Assembly: GCA_037957365.1 (NCBI GenBank)
Contig: JARHVA010000398.1
Location: 3,773,001 to 3,837,000, forward strand
Source: Torreya grandis
Lineage: Eukaryota > Streptophyta > Pinopsida > Cupressales > Taxaceae
Reading direction: 5' to 3'
DNA length: 64,000 nt
In this document: positions 10,961-24,859 of the stretch, one piece after another
Layout: every line of letters starts with the position of its first letter
Position numbering within the stretch: position 1 is the stretch's first letter
Notes under the pieces: model-generated
What the model was told of the DNA's origin: nothing
Database searches by the model: none
Seen by the model: only the letters and a program-made list of their open reading frames with translations
Position numbers and translations under genes: made by a program

Positions 10961-11980
10961 TTTAGCATTTTGTTTGTTTTTCAATAAAGCACCATATTGG
11001 TTACATGGATTTTGCTTAAGTCTAGATCAACACATCATTCTATTTTTTTCATTTTGGTCATGCCCATGGAGGACCACAATAATATTTTAGTGTGGGGTAA
11101 GTGTAAAAGCTTGATAAAGGAATCTAGAGCATATAAAGTAAGAGTGAGAAGGAAACACACAGAGGAAAGGCATGCAAGTGAAGTAATAATGCACATAATG
11201 GGAGTGAGCACAATCAAAATCAAAAGAGGAAGCACATGTAAATGTGCAAGAGAAAGCACGTAAGAGGTGCATACATAATGGGAACATAAATGGAATAACA
11301 TAATGAGAAAGCAATTCATGGAGGAGGCAACATGTGATAGGAAATGTGGAGAAAGAGAGGCAAGGGAAAAGCCATTATGAATGGGTTAGGAGGGAAAAAG
11401 CAATTGCTACCTTTGGAAAATAAAAAAATTGAATCTTTTTACAACTGGCATGCACTACAAAGAAATCACAAGGATGGGATAGGTGTATTAAATGGACAAA
11501 ATATTAAGAATAAAGGAAACCATGCCGAATGGATATCATGGCATACTGTTAGAAGCATTAATGAGTGAAAAGATGGATAAAGTCATTAAGAAGTAAATTT
11601 GGGCTAGCCCTCAAAGCTATAAAAGGTTAAAAAATTGTCATTTTAATAATTTACTATTGCATATTCTTAAATGTATAGATCCAAATGAAGCATTTTTAAT
11701 CCATCAAAATGAGCATTCATCAAGTTTGACCAACGAATTTGAAATTGTGAAATGAGGCAACTATCATGAATAGAGAGACTAGTAAAACTATGATTGGAGG
11801 AATGTGATTGAAATAATTGTAGGTTGTAGGTGTTGGTGTCCACCATTAGAGGATGATTAAGTATGAAATATAAGGGAGTTTTAAATAGTAAACATGTATT
11901 ATTTTGGGAGAGTTGGAGGAACATGCTTCAACCCTTGAGCTCCTTGGAGGGTGATGTGGCCAAATCAAAAAACCCAAAGA
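10961..11980. other. Purine-rich spacer between integrase and extra ORF of element 2
   Basis: The + strand from about 11090 to 11620 is unusually rich in A and G. It contains short open frames on both strands (11344-11568 on +, 11035-11319 on -) with no recognisable motif. I treat these as chance. Confidence 0.4.
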
Positions 11981-11984
11981 AGTG

Positions 11985-14900
11985 AGCCTTTACTTGTGAT
12001 CTATGAAGAGGAAGAGTTTGAGGGCATGGAAATATGACTAATTTTGATTAGAGAGGAAGTTCCTAGTGAGTCCTATGTACAAGTGGATAACTTGACACAC
12101 CAATCAAAGGAAACATACATTATAAAGTAACTAAATATGGTGTTCATAAAAAAGAAGAAAGATGCAACACATCCTCCACCCCCTGTGTTGATTGAAGAAA
12201 TGCAATCCTTGAGTTGGTGTTGTGTGCTAATACCTAGGAATATAAGTTATCAACTTATCAAGTACTTGATTATAATTAATGACAACTTGGAAATGAGGTA
12301 GACTTACAATGCTATTATAGATTTGAGTGCTAGAACACTAGGAATGAGATCATTTATGATCTCATAGTTTTTAATCTTCTCAAAGATGTTAGAGTGTTCC
12401 AACTCTTCTAATTGATTTATTTTATAAATCCCATATAGGTGGTGATATTTTTGGTCTTGTGTATCCATAAAAACTACTTTTAATTTGTAGGGCACATGAT
12501 GTGGATCACTTCCCAAAGAATCAATAGGGTCATGGGTTTACAATGATCAAGTATTGATCTTAATGGGGATTTGGAGGACCAAGAAGAAATAGAGAAAATA
12601 ATGGTGGTGCTAGAGTATAAGAAGTAGGGCCATGCTATGTATATATCTAGTCTCCAATATCCCACCCTCTAGATATTTGCATGCTTGGCCATGACCAAGT
12701 TTGAAGGAGTTGATAGATGGAAAGAGGTTGACATACTACACCTCTATGTATCAAATTAAATGGACTAAGGGCATAATTACAATTATTCTCATTACTTTTC
12801 CAAATGAATCATTTTAATTGTAAATAATCCCCATCACGTACCAAATCTAAAGTTACCTTGAGGTACAATTCTTCTTTTATTGGTATTTGATGATACTAGT
12901 GTGTGTGAATACATCAACGGTGAATTGAAGTGTGACTCTTCACCTGAGAATAATTCCTTAGCTAAGTGGATCAAAATATTCACCTAACCTAGCACCATTA
13001 ACCCCTCCCATAAGCTAAAAATTAATGGATGGTTTGATGGGTTGAAAAAATCCTTTGGGAACATGCATCCCTAAGGAATTGCCCACATAGATGGGGGATC
13101 AAACTTAATTTGTCGTAAAACAATGTTTTTCTCTAGTGTGAATCTAGATATACTCTACAAATAACTTATCTAGGTGGATAAAGATACCTTATGATTTCAC
13201 ATCTAGCTATTTCATGAATTTTTTGAATCAGATATTTGATGTGTGCCTGGTGAAAATTGGCATTGAGTCTCACACTCTTCGGTATTTATATGTATATCTA
13301 GGAAAGAAATCATATCAAGAGAAGCAAGAATCAAATAAAACTGATATTAAATCACATCAAATCTTGGTTAGGGATAAATTCTACTTGTACTATATGTTGA
13401 ATGCAAAGAAAAAGATGATAGGGAGTAGTGAGGCAAGAACATAAACCCTTACCCACCCAATAGAACTTATAAGGAAATAAAAGGAGAAGAGGCCAGGGCA
13501 TGATTTCATTTTGAGTAACCAATAGGGAAAACTAAAGGGGTAAAGGACTTCCCCATCACTACCAAGAGGTTGAGTGACTATAGGTTAAGAACAAAGAAGC
13601 CCTAATTCCACCACACAAACATCTATTCTTATAAAAGAAGATATCTCTATTCCAAAAGTTGGGGACTTTGAAAGGTGAGTGGTGACTCTTAAAACATCAC
13701 TTGAGTGGGGACCTTACCCTAAGGATCAAAATAAAACCAATCCATAACAAGAGAATGAATCCTCCTCAGTGCTTCAAGAAGAGTCTTCCCCTAATGACAC
13801 ACAAATGGACATTGGGAGTCCCATTGATGAAGAGTGGGATAACATAGGCACAACTTTAGAGACTGATGACCTTGATGCTGACAAAAGTCACCAAAAATAT
13901 GAGACAGAACATTGAAGTACTTGAGGATGACCCCAAAAAGGGGAAAGAACCTATTGATTTATCCATACATAAAAAACCACTACCCATTAAGGAAAATCCT
14001 TCCTTTTTTTCCAATTTCCAATAGAACATCTCAAATGAGGACCTTTATATATGGTAGTATTTATCCAAGGAGGACTTGACCAATTAAACTCAGTGTGAGT
14101 TTTCTTTTTATATGGATGTTTTTAATGAATAACACTAATTTAAGATTCCTTTGGATAGTATTATTTTAGCACCAGGGGAAATGGAGATTCCTAAGAAATT
14201 TTGGGTGGATGCTTGGTAGTGTACATCAAACCAAGCAAGCATGGACCTAATTATGTTTTATATTGAGGTTGCAAGGTAGAATGATCTATATGATTTTGAT
14301 GTGAGTCAGTTTAAGTGAAAACATCAAGAGGTCATTTCTTTATACCAAAATGAGTGTGCTTAATGAATAAATCTTGAATAAGAATTAGATGAGCTTAAGT
14401 GTCCATTAGAAGTAGCAATGACATATTGAGTAAAGACTCTAACAATCTATTAGATACTTTTTCAATAAGAGTTGGCACTTTTTGATTGAGTGCCTCTTAT
14501 CGATGAAGTTGTTGATAATCTAGGGACCTTGGTGTACCTTTTATTACAAAAATATAAATACCAAGTCAACCCCAACATTAACAATCTTGAGACATAAAGT
14601 AATTTGTATGATCTATGGAAGTGTGCATAAGCTTTTTATCCAGAGTGGGTACCACTGCTTCCCTAGTAGAATGGGTTTTTGTTAGATTGGTGTAACCTAC
14701 TAAAGTTTTATAAGCTAGGATTTAGCTGAAGGAATACCAATGCTAACAACTAATTGAGAACACACTTATAATAAAGGATAGAGTAGAGTGATCCAAAAAA
14801 ATTTAGGATGTGAAGGCACTTGAAACTAAAATAAGTGTTCATCACTAGGAGCTTAACACTAGTTTTGTGACACTCTAACTATAGCTTTTAATACAGTTCA

Positions 14901-15150
14901 AAATTCTTGAGTATGTTTATAAGGATGCTACTACATCACTTAAGCATTTGAAAACTCAAGTGGGTGATTTTTGGGAGTAACTCAAGGAGACCAAATGGCT
15001 CAAGGTTGAAGTAGAAGAGATTACCTCCAAGCTCTAAACTACATTAAATAATTGAAAGGAGGTCAAACACTAGGTTGAACACTAGGACCTAAATTTTTGA
15101 TATCTGAGGGACCTAAAGAGGTTTCATAATCCAAGACAGACTATTGGCTT
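11985..15150 (+). pseudogene. Long extra ORF region of gypsy element 2
   Basis: A decayed coding region lies between integrase and 3' LTR. Open patches occur at about 11994-12300, 12850-13010 and 13214-13444. The best stretch, 14150-14770, keeps one frame for about 200 codons with stops only at Gln/Trp/Arg-like positions (for example FWVDAW near 14198). The last part (about 14805-15120) is Leu/Lys/Glu/Gln-rich and coiled-coil-like, and runs almost into the polypurine tract. The arrangement (globular patches, acidic linker near 13800-13900, coiled coil at the end) resembles the extra ORF of element 1, but I cannot align the two with confidence. Function unknown. Confidence 0.5.
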
Positions 15151-15162
15151 AATGTGGGGTGA
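15151..15162 (+). other. Polypurine tract of gypsy element 2
   Basis: aatgtggggtga lies directly before tgttgtaccctg, a typical plant LTR start. It marks the internal/3' LTR junction. Confidence 0.6.
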
Positions 15163-17190
15163 TGTTGTACCCTGAATTTTGTATCAGTTTATTCTAATTA
15201 CTTTTTGGTGAGATGGGTGCATAAGTAAACTTGGGCATGAAAAGAAGACCTTGGCATGAAAAAATAAAGATGCAAAAAACATGGATGTAAGAAACATAGA
15301 TGAACCAAGGGTGAAAGATATGGAAAACTAGCATGTAACTTGGACAAAGGCATGAAAAGTAGAAGCAGTTGAGGAAATGGTTTTCATGAGCATTAGAGAA
15401 GAATAAGTTAAGCATGTATCTATTATTGACCCATGAGAAAATAGACATATGACATCATATATCTAGCATAGAGCGAGTATATAGGGATAGTTAGGCCTAT
15501 ACATATAGGAATTACATGTAATGATTCACCATGATTCATTATTGATTAATGGTCGTTGACAAGTCATCATTTTTTATGTTAATGCTATAATTAAATGATC
15601 AAGGAGAATCAAGCATAAGTACCCTTAGTTTCACTTTAAAGGGTCATTATTGTTGATGTTGTTAGTTATTAATGTGTAATGGTAAATGTAATCCAAAGCT
15701 TATGTATTTGATACACATCAAGACCTATGTATGGTGACCATTGATATGAACAAATGGAATACTTGTGCTAATTAAAATACATGTAAATTTTTTATGGAAC
15801 TACTAGCGCTAATATTCCTTTTCTTGCTTTACACCTTTCTTACTTATGGTAAATAGTTGAAGTATGGAATGATTGCATGGTGAGTTAGCTTAACTATGAT
15901 AGTGTTAATTAGAATTAAGGACCTATTTGAGCACCTTATCATAGGATCACCAATGTGTATGCCATGACATGACAAAATCAATGAGAACCAGTCTTAATAC
16001 ATGGCTTTAGGTGAGAATGTGAGACTAACTCTTGTGTGATAAGCCAACATTATAGTTAGTTAGAGCTCTTCTCCTCTTTGCATATGCAACCAAGGAAAGT
16101 AATGATAAACTAAAGGAAATTAACCCAATAATGTGTTATGCATTGATTGGTTCTCAACCTATGACATATTCTAACATCTCTAATGAACTGAGAGACTGTC
16201 TCTAGGAGATTAATGTTAGGAACTTTCCAAAAAACAAGTGTAAGCCTTTATCTTCATTGAGACTCATTGGGAAGTCATCACATGCCACAGTTTAATTATA
16301 TTGGGATCGAGAAAGCTATAACAACCTTGGGAAGGGTTGGGAAAGTAGACATATGGATCTAGGTGAAAGAGTGAAGTCAACTAAGCCTCAAAAGAGTTTT
16401 AAGATAAGGCTCAAGAAGGTTTTGATGTCTTGGGAGACTGACATCAGGAACTCTCTAAATGGGCCAAGAAAAGCATTGGGAAATTGTGAGTAAAGAATAA
16501 AAGATCTTAGTTAGTGATCCCTAATTTAAAAGGCAAATTTAATCCATTTTATGAAAGCAATAAAACCTAAAAAGGGAGTGGATGTTGGTTTCAACCAAAA
16601 ATGTGTCCTACACTTAGACTTCCATAAAACACCCCTTTTTTCTTTTTTGCTTTAAAAAAAATACACAACATTCACTAAAACTATGATAACTTTCAAAATA
16701 TGATCTAAAATTCAAAACTTCAAACTATTATGAAAATATGGAATAGAGGTACACAAAACCTAGAAATGGTTTGACATGGTTGTTTATTATTAAATAGTTG
16801 TATGCATAATAATAGTTAGTTTTTTAAGACAAAAACACAAAATTTCACTTGAATTTACAAATAAATGACAAATATAGTCTCAAATTCTAACTAGGACAAA
16901 ATGAGAGGCATCTATAAAATGTTTTTATATACCTAAGATGTAATAAAGAACTCTGATTTACTCCATGAAGCTCCAAAATGTGCCTACAACAAAAAAACAC
17001 AAAGAAGAAATTTTCCTAAAAACTAGAATTTCTTGCACACCTTTATGAAAAATCTCTAGATAAAAGGCTCTTATAAAAAATAAGTAAACACAATTTCTAT
17101 CCACTTTTTGATCACCAGGCTAAAAATGAATATTGTAATTTGTGTTATAATATATGTAGTTATTTTGTTTATGAGACTAGAGGTTCTTAT
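15163..17190 (+). repeat. 3' LTR of gypsy element 2 (right end not determined)
   Basis: Begins TGTTGTACCCTGAATTTTG after the polypurine tract. No coding domain is visible to about 17190, where an unrelated copia-type primer-binding site begins. There is no second copy to fix the LTR end, so only the start is well supported. An open stretch on - at 15194-15448 is chance. Confidence 0.45.
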
Positions 17191-17194
17191 CATT

Positions 17195-17207
17195 TGGTAT
17201 TAGAGCC
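17195..17207 (+). other. Primer-binding site, initiator Met-tRNA type
   Basis: TGGTATTAGAGCC, one transition away from the standard TGGTATCAGAGCC complementary to the 3' end of plant initiator tRNA-Met. Confidence 0.65.
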
Positions 17208-17422
17208 TACACTTGAGTTCAAGTCATAGAGAAGGTGGATATGACAAAATTGCAGTGTTTATCCAGGGCTTGTACATGTGGGGATCCTAGTGTATGGGTA
17301 CAAATCTAGCCCATAGTTTGGGATTTGAAAGTATGGTGGGATGATATAATCCTTATGTGTGGATTTCACTAAAGCCTTGAGGTTTTGGTGTAATTTTTCA
17401 TTACATTTGGTCTTAGGGGGAG

Positions 17423-18138
<716 letters not shown>

Positions 18139-18489
18139 TTTTGAATTTTTCATATTTAGATTCAACATTATGCATTGAAGTATTAAGGTGTGTTATTTAA
18201 TTAGTTCATGTATTGTGATTGTGAGTTAATATTTGTCCTTTATCATAAATATTTGCATTAACTTGAGATGATTATACTTCATTAGTTTTGTAATCTTGAA
18301 GTAACAATGTCCCTATCCATATTATTTGAAATAGTAAGAAGGCCTAATATTTATTATAATATTAAGGCCTTATAAAAAGGAACTAAAAATGATTCAAAAG
18401 TATTATAAAAGTACCCTTTATTTTAATATATAAATAAGACATCAAAAAAAAATATATTTCACCTATAAATATGTGGAGTGGTAAATTAG

Positions 18490-20262
18490 TTGAATCATAC
18501 ATGTTTTACATCATAAAATATAATTAAAAACATTCTCATATTTACCTTGATACAAAAAGGATAACTTTTCATAAGTAACCTTAGGTGCCTTATTTTTAAT
18601 ATATTGGATTAAAAACTCTTCTTCTTTCTCAAGATAAGTAGATAAGGACCCACTAGGAAGGGAATGAATGTAAACAAGTACACATCCCACTAGAGTGTTA
18701 GGGAATAATTTCAATAATAAATGACTACCATTATATCTAATCATGATTTCAATAAAATCTTCAATATGAAAGTAATGATCTCCATTTACATCAAATTTGG
18801 TAAAGGTAGGTATTTAAAAATTAGGTGGTAAGGGTGCATACAAGATATTATGCACAATATGATTGCCATGGATGGTATTAGAGTCAACCCAAGAATGATA
18901 TGATTTGATCCTTAAGGATAAGTAGTGTAATTTATATTATAAATCACCTAAGACATGCATGAGGTATACAAATTCATGGTAATGCACACTAATGTTTTTA
19001 AAAGGTTGATTTAGGAGTTGAATTATATTATTAATCTTAGCCATTGGTACACTAGTGCGAATAAAAGAGGAAGGATTAAGAATAAATTATTACTTAGAGT
19101 TGGTTGGTTTTAGAGATTCATTTGATTTTAGTTTATCATGTTATTATGTAAAGGCATATTACATGCCACTAAAATAGAATATATAACATTATTTCCACTA
19201 TAATTTGAATGTTCACACATAATGTCTTGTAAGTGACAATGAGAAATATCATCATAGGATTTAATAATACTTAAATGAATCATATTATCATTTCTTGGAT
19301 TATGTACTTATCATGAATAGGAGATAAGGGTGGATAATAATAGATATTAGGATTAATAGGATCATGCTCATCATCATACCAATCCTTATCATAATCACTG
19401 TAGTTTTTATTTTGGTCATTTATAAAAGGTGAGGAAAGAGAAATGCCTTTACTTGTTATTTTAGGTGAAAATATGCTAATGGGGGAACTATGGCATGTAA
19501 TATTACTATCTATAGAATTTAATGAAGGAGATATTTCCTCATTACTAGTAGGGTATTATTGAGATTCATGTGGGGGAAATAAAGGAGGTTGTTCATTAGG
19601 AACATCATCATTTTTGGAAAATAGATTATGGGAAGTGGATTTATATGAGTGAATGTAATGAAAAGAATTAGGAAAGGAAAAAATAAAATTTAGGTATGCA
19701 AGGATAAGGCTCTTCCTTTTTGAGAATAGGTGGAAACCTAAGAGATAATAGATAATTATAACTAGGAAACTCTTTGTGCTCTAAAGTAGCCTTCAAGTAA
19801 GAAGGTGAGTAAAGAGTATGAGTATAATATAAGTGTCTACCCATAGTGATTACTAATGCATAATCTAGAGAGGAAACTATAGGTGTGAGAAATGAAGGAT
19901 CCAAAGAGGAATCCAAATAAAAGTCAAGAGGTTGTCTAGGGTAGAATTCAAAGAGGAATCAATAGGTTTGTATAAGGGAAAACATAGAGAGAATTCAAAA
20001 GGTATATATAGGGGAGAATAAAATAGGAATCAAAAGGTGTGCCTAAGGGAGAATCCAAAGGTGGATCTAGAAGATCCTAAGGGTTAGAAAAGTCACCTTG
20101 CATATTCTATGCTAATTTAAGATCAAAATCATCATTGCCAATAAGTTTTTACTTTTAATGTTTTGTCCTTTTATCTTTATCATAAGCAAAAGGTAAAACA
20201 TGAGTGGAAAACAATTATTAAAGAAGATGAATACCATTAAAATATTTACTTTGACTATCCAT
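18490..20262 (-). pseudogene. Ty3/gypsy gag relic (- strand)
   Basis: Reading on -, an ATG at 20262 opens MDSQSKYFNG, followed by a Pro/Leu/Ser-rich decayed stretch. From about 18790 to 18510 a conserved gag core follows: DHYFHIEDFIEIMI, then (open from 18744) LLLKLFPNTLVG, SLPSGSLSTYLEKEEEF and VTYEKLSFLYQGKYENVFNYIL. This is the pattern of the retrotransposon gag domain (Pfam-type, around the Leu-Phe-Pro ... Leu-Pro-x-Gly-Ser block). Frameshifts and stops break the region between 19000 and 19450. The pol part downstream is missing; copia-type LTR sequence lies next to it. Confidence 0.75.
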
Positions 20263-21100
20263 GATATATGCAATGAATTTTAATACAAGAAGTGCAATAA
20301 AGAGAATGCTTAAAATAAACAAGTAATGTAGCATGTATAAGGGAACTAATGACTAAGCATAGAATAAAATAAAAATCAAGGTCTAATGGGTAATCTAGGA
20401 AAGGGTTTTCAATGATTTATATAATCTCATAAATACTTGTTTGTTCATTGATTAGTGTCAACCCAATGTTTCAGAACACTAATTATAGACATAAAACCAT
20501 TCTTGTATTCCACTAACCTCAGTTTAAAGGGTATGGTGAGAGTAATTTTCATAAGAAATTCAATCCTATCAGGTGCGCAATAAATCATATGGCTAAAAGA
20601 AGCTCCCTATTGGTGTAAACAAGGGGATCTTAGGATTTTATGATATACCATGGGGTATGGATAAACTAAATTCCATGTTTAATGTTGTATTATGGCTATG
20701 AGTATTGGAGTAAAACCCATCACACCATGATGTCTGTAAACAAAAAACTATTTATCCTTTCATTGAAACCACTAAACAATTTGAAACTAATGGAACACAA
20801 TTTATAAAACAAGCAAAAACAAAAAATATAAAGTGAAAAAAAAATTGAAAGATTATTTTGTATAGGCGATAAGTTATCACTGAGGTTGAAAGAAAGAGCT
20901 TGAGTGCTAGATTCAAATCCAAGGTGACAAGATAAACTTATTCAGTGTCAGATTAAATCCAAGGTCCAAAATGCTAAATCATTATGTTATGAATTTTATC
21001 TAAGGTTGAAGGTTATTTTAATTTAGTGTTAGGAATTTATAAAAAAATACTGAAACCCTAGGACAAAAATCAACAAACAACAAGAACTGTTCTAAAAATA
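20263..21100 (-). other. Untranslated leader of the minus-strand gypsy element
   Basis: Between the primer-binding site and the gag ATG. It contains repeated phrases of type 'cttggatttaatctgacact' and 'cctaacactaaatt' when read on -. Similar phrases occur on + at 61655-61830, just after the primer-binding site of another gypsy element, so the two leaders are related. Confidence 0.55.
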
Positions 21101-21115
21101 TTGGGTTCACCAAAA
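21101..21115 (-). other. Primer-binding site and LTR edge of the minus-strand gypsy element
   Basis: On -, ...AAACA then TTTTGGTGAACCCAA. The ACA plus TTTTGGTGAACCC junction looks like an LTR end and tRNA primer site. The LTR itself would extend to the right of 21116; its far end cannot be set. Confidence 0.5.
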
Positions 21116-24100
21116 TGTTTTATTTAGAAATTAAAATGAATTAACTAAATATAAAAAATTATTTTGAAAAATTTATATACAATAGAATATAATAGAGTAT
21201 ATTAAATTTTAGAATTTACATAAATAAAAAACTTTCTAAAAGTAATAAGTTGGGCAAGGCTTAGAGATTATCCTTTGAAATTGATTGATTTATAACTATA
21301 TCAACCTTCTATGAGATGAGACTATAAGAAAAGGAATACAAACACAATCATGTGAGAAAATAGTAACTCATTATCTAATGGTATAGATCTACAAGAGGTG
21401 GATATGTGTGCATTGCATCATTGTTTATATTTTTTGACTTTGCCATGTAAGACTATGCATCGAAACTAAAAATATAGGTACCTACACCTATGTCTGAATA
21501 TATCCTATTTATATGTGGGAGTCGAGTTAACACATGAAGACCTATAAAATAAAAAACCTAGTCTAGTAAAAACATGAAAATGATATTGAATTCAAAAGGG
21601 GGAAAACATATGAGGAAGTGGGAATGGTCGAGCTATCCTCAAAAAATCTTATGTAGTTTGATTGTTACCTACATATCCCAAAAGGGCCTCAGTGTGATGT
21701 AGTTCTCCGTTTTAGAGAAATTATACTGAAATAGATGAATGAAACTAGAATATTTAATTATAATGATTGATAATGGATTTCCTTAACCTAAAATAAAAAC
21801 ATATTGGATTTGACCTATGACTATTAAAAAGTAACATAATTGAAACTAGAAAGAATAATGATCTTTTACTCAGCATAGAATGATTTTGAAATCAAATTGA
21901 TAAGTGATTAAATTGAGAGGCCTTGATGTGATTTTATATAGAAATATTTGGAATATTTATGTTAGATGACCTTGTAAAAAGCATGGGATAGATGTTACTA
22001 AACGTCTTAATTTGAAAAAGTGTTTGTTGGAACTAATAGAATAGGATCATATAATGGGATAAATCCATACTATGGATCTCTCTTCCTAGTGTGAACTTGT
22101 CCCATAATTTCATAAACTTCTAAAACTTGCTATTAAGGGTCTTTGAGAAGAATATGGATGAATAAAAATGTTTGTATGCTATTTTATTAGTACATGTAAG
22201 ATAGTGAAGGATTCAGTAAGGCTTTTTTCTAACTAAATGGTGAAAAGATAAAGTAAGTTAAGGATATTAAGAATAATTATTATTAAACATTTTTCATTAA
22301 AATTTTAGTCTTTAAAATTGTATTAGACACACTTTAGTCTACTATATTGGCCATCCACTATGGTATCAGTCATTTGTTTATCCTATTACACTAGCCATAC
22401 CCTATGGTACTACCCATGCACATAATTTCTACTACATTGGCTAGGTGTTAAACTAAATCGGCTATGCTTCTCTTTTACTATATTTACCATACCCTTCTGT
22501 ACCATCTATGCACATAATTTCTACCAGATCATATAGGTCATAAATTACACTGAGCATGCTTGTATTGTAATGCCATCAGCCGTACAAAAATAATATAAAA
22601 TTTTTATCTAAATTCCTAATAAATCAACCATACCATACAGTTCTAAGAAAAACTTCACCTAAATACACCAACCATGACAAACATTATTAGCCAATTATTT
22701 TTCATTCCTATTACAAATTGTATTAACAACACTGATTCAATTATATGAGCCTAATGATTTATTTCCTTGGCCCTAATAAATACACTTGGACTTAATTTTG
22801 AATTCTATCAACTACCCATTCCCCATCATATTTTTATCTTTATTTTGAAACTTGTTGGGGAAAATTAAAATACATGTATTTTCATCAGAAACTAGACTTC
22901 CCAATCTATTCATTTTTAACCAAAATGATAACATGAACAATAAATCTACCACCTACCTGTAAGGATCTGACTACAACTATGATACATTCACATCCTTATC
23001 CACGAGCCATGGTATTCCAACCTAATAAATTTAGATGAATAGAGTTTTTGTTTTCCAAAAATAGAAAATGTGCAAATGAATAGTTTATACCTTTTTATAG
23101 TAAAAATTTAAAATTTTAAAGCTTTAAGTTATTTACTGCAAGATTATATTTTTCACCCATATATTTATTTTTGTAGGTCTTTTTCACAAAATGAAAGCAA
23201 CCTTAATATTGGTAAGATAGATAAATTTTAGGTACTAATATTTTTTTGGTAAAAGATTAGAATTTTATCTTATTTTTTAGGTCCACCTCTCCTTCTTTGC
23301 ATTAGGTGCCTTACATCACATGCGACATATGAAACATTATTGATAATCAATAAGATAAGTGAAGGTATTTATTTTAATTTAATTTAATTTAAATTACTTT
23401 TAGTTATTTCAACATTTCATTTCAATTATAATAGTATGTGTTACTATGTTTCATTTGCAAAACACCATCATTCTTACATTGTTATGGCATGTGATGAAAT
23501 TCTAGTAGGGCATATGTATACACCTAATATTTTCAAATTTATCATTTAAAAATGAATTCTTTTACAATCATTTGTTGACACATTAATCTTATTGAGTGCA
23601 TGACTTAAAAGGTGCACCATAAATGAGGTGGGAAAGACTCATGGTGCTTTGTGAGATATGTTTCTATTCTATGATGTTACATAATCACTACTATCATTCT
23701 AACCTCTTCTAAGTTTCTATCCATATATCCATTTCATGTAGTTCTTATCCAGATTGTATAACTCATCTATATCCTACAATATCATCCAAGTTTTGTGCAT
23801 TCACCCTTTTTGTACTATATCATCTAGCTTGATATAGTTATGAGTCTATTTTTTAGCATTTATATTATATTAGATAGGTTGATACCATACTATGCTTGTT
23901 GACATCTTCAATCTGAGCATCTTGAATAATACTATAGGCTAAGATTTTAGGGTTGTTTTAGCGTATTTGATCAATATATACAGGGTCATATTTCATACAT
24001 TCATATCATATCACACTCATTTAATCTACTTGTCCTAAAATTTATTTCCTAAGTACTTTTTGTAAGATTAAGTGGTTTAGAACCTTATCTTGAGGAGTGT

Positions 24101-24244
24101 TTTCTTGTGGTATAGTAGAATATCCACAAGAAGAGTCATTGGAAGTACCTAATTGAGGATATGTAGCTCTTCATACAACCACTTGAGGTCTTAAACTTAC
24201 AACATCTCTTTTAAATCTCCTCTTGAGCCAAAGGGGGAAATTAA
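21116..24244. other. Unassigned AT-rich region with LTR-like DNA
   Basis: The left part should be the LTR belonging to the primer-binding site at 21101-21115. I find no domain on either strand. A degenerate two-unit repeat is at 22387-22570. The rest shows nothing I can name. Confidence 0.4.
22387..22570 (+). repeat. Two-unit tandem repeat, about 92 bp per unit
   Basis: The phrase catacccTatggtactacccatgcacataatttctac (from about 22389) recurs about 92 bp later as catacccttctgtaccatctatgcacataatttctac. Both are followed by related aggt...taaa...gc phrases. The flank near 22345-22385 (tattggccatccactatggta) may be a third, more decayed unit. Confidence 0.6.
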
Positions 24245-24830
24245 TGTGTCGAATGGTCCACCACATTGTACATATTTTTATCCCTATACTCTTTATTATA
24301 TTTACTTAGTATATTATATGTTGATTTTTATTTTGTTAATGAATGCATGTGTATCCTTGTTTAAGATGTTCCTTATATTGAATATGCTGGTGTAGACAAG
24401 ATTTCTTAGGTTTGCCATTAACCACTTTAGGTTAAATAAAGCCCCATTTGGTTGACCATTATAACTTATCCCTTTACAACCATTCTAACCCATATTTTAA
24501 TTTAGTTTATAACCCTTTACAACCGTTTATGTTTCTTAAAAAATTACAACCATTATTACAACCGATTACCTTTGTTTAGGTCTAGTGGGAGCTACATCTT
24601 GTATTATGGGCTTAGGCTTTGAAACCCTTTATTTTTTGATATTTGAGTTGTAGGTTACCCTATGATATATCTACAGATATTATTGGTCTTTACCAATTCA
24701 TCCAAGTATATGTAAGCTATATTCGATTTACCTTATTAAGGTCTTATTCTATTGAGAGAAAGGGGATAGTTGTAGGTCATCCTAGCCTATGCATAGAAAT
24801 ACCTTTGGAATAAAAGTATATAAATTTATC
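24245..24830 (+). repeat. LTR-like sequence after a polypurine tract
   Basis: gagccaaagggggaaatt (24222-24242) directly precedes aatgtgtcgaatggtcc, a plausible 3' LTR start near 24245. The following DNA repeats the phrase ttacaaccatt/ccctttacaacc several times (24465-24565) and has no coding content. The right end is a guess. Confidence 0.35.
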
Positions 24831-24859
24831 TAAATTATCTATGAATTCAATGATATGTT

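Larger units (their letters stand above)
9155..15162 (+). mobile_element. Ty3/gypsy LTR retrotransposon relic 2, internal 3' part
   Basis: Order on + is RNase H, integrase, long extra ORF region with coiled coil, then polypurine tract and an LTR starting at 15163. This is the same plan as element 1 but a different family, since the RNase H and integrase sequences differ clearly. The RT and everything upstream are missing or too decayed. Confidence 0.8.

Noticed and set aside
11035..11319. Overlapping open frames on both strands (94, 88 and 75 codons)
   Set aside because: They lie in a purine-biased spacer with few stops by composition. No motif, no start context, no homology recognised.
18511..18744. 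A free-standing 77-codon host gene on the minus strand
   Set aside because: Its wording is the Ty3/gypsy gag core and it continues a longer decayed gag frame.
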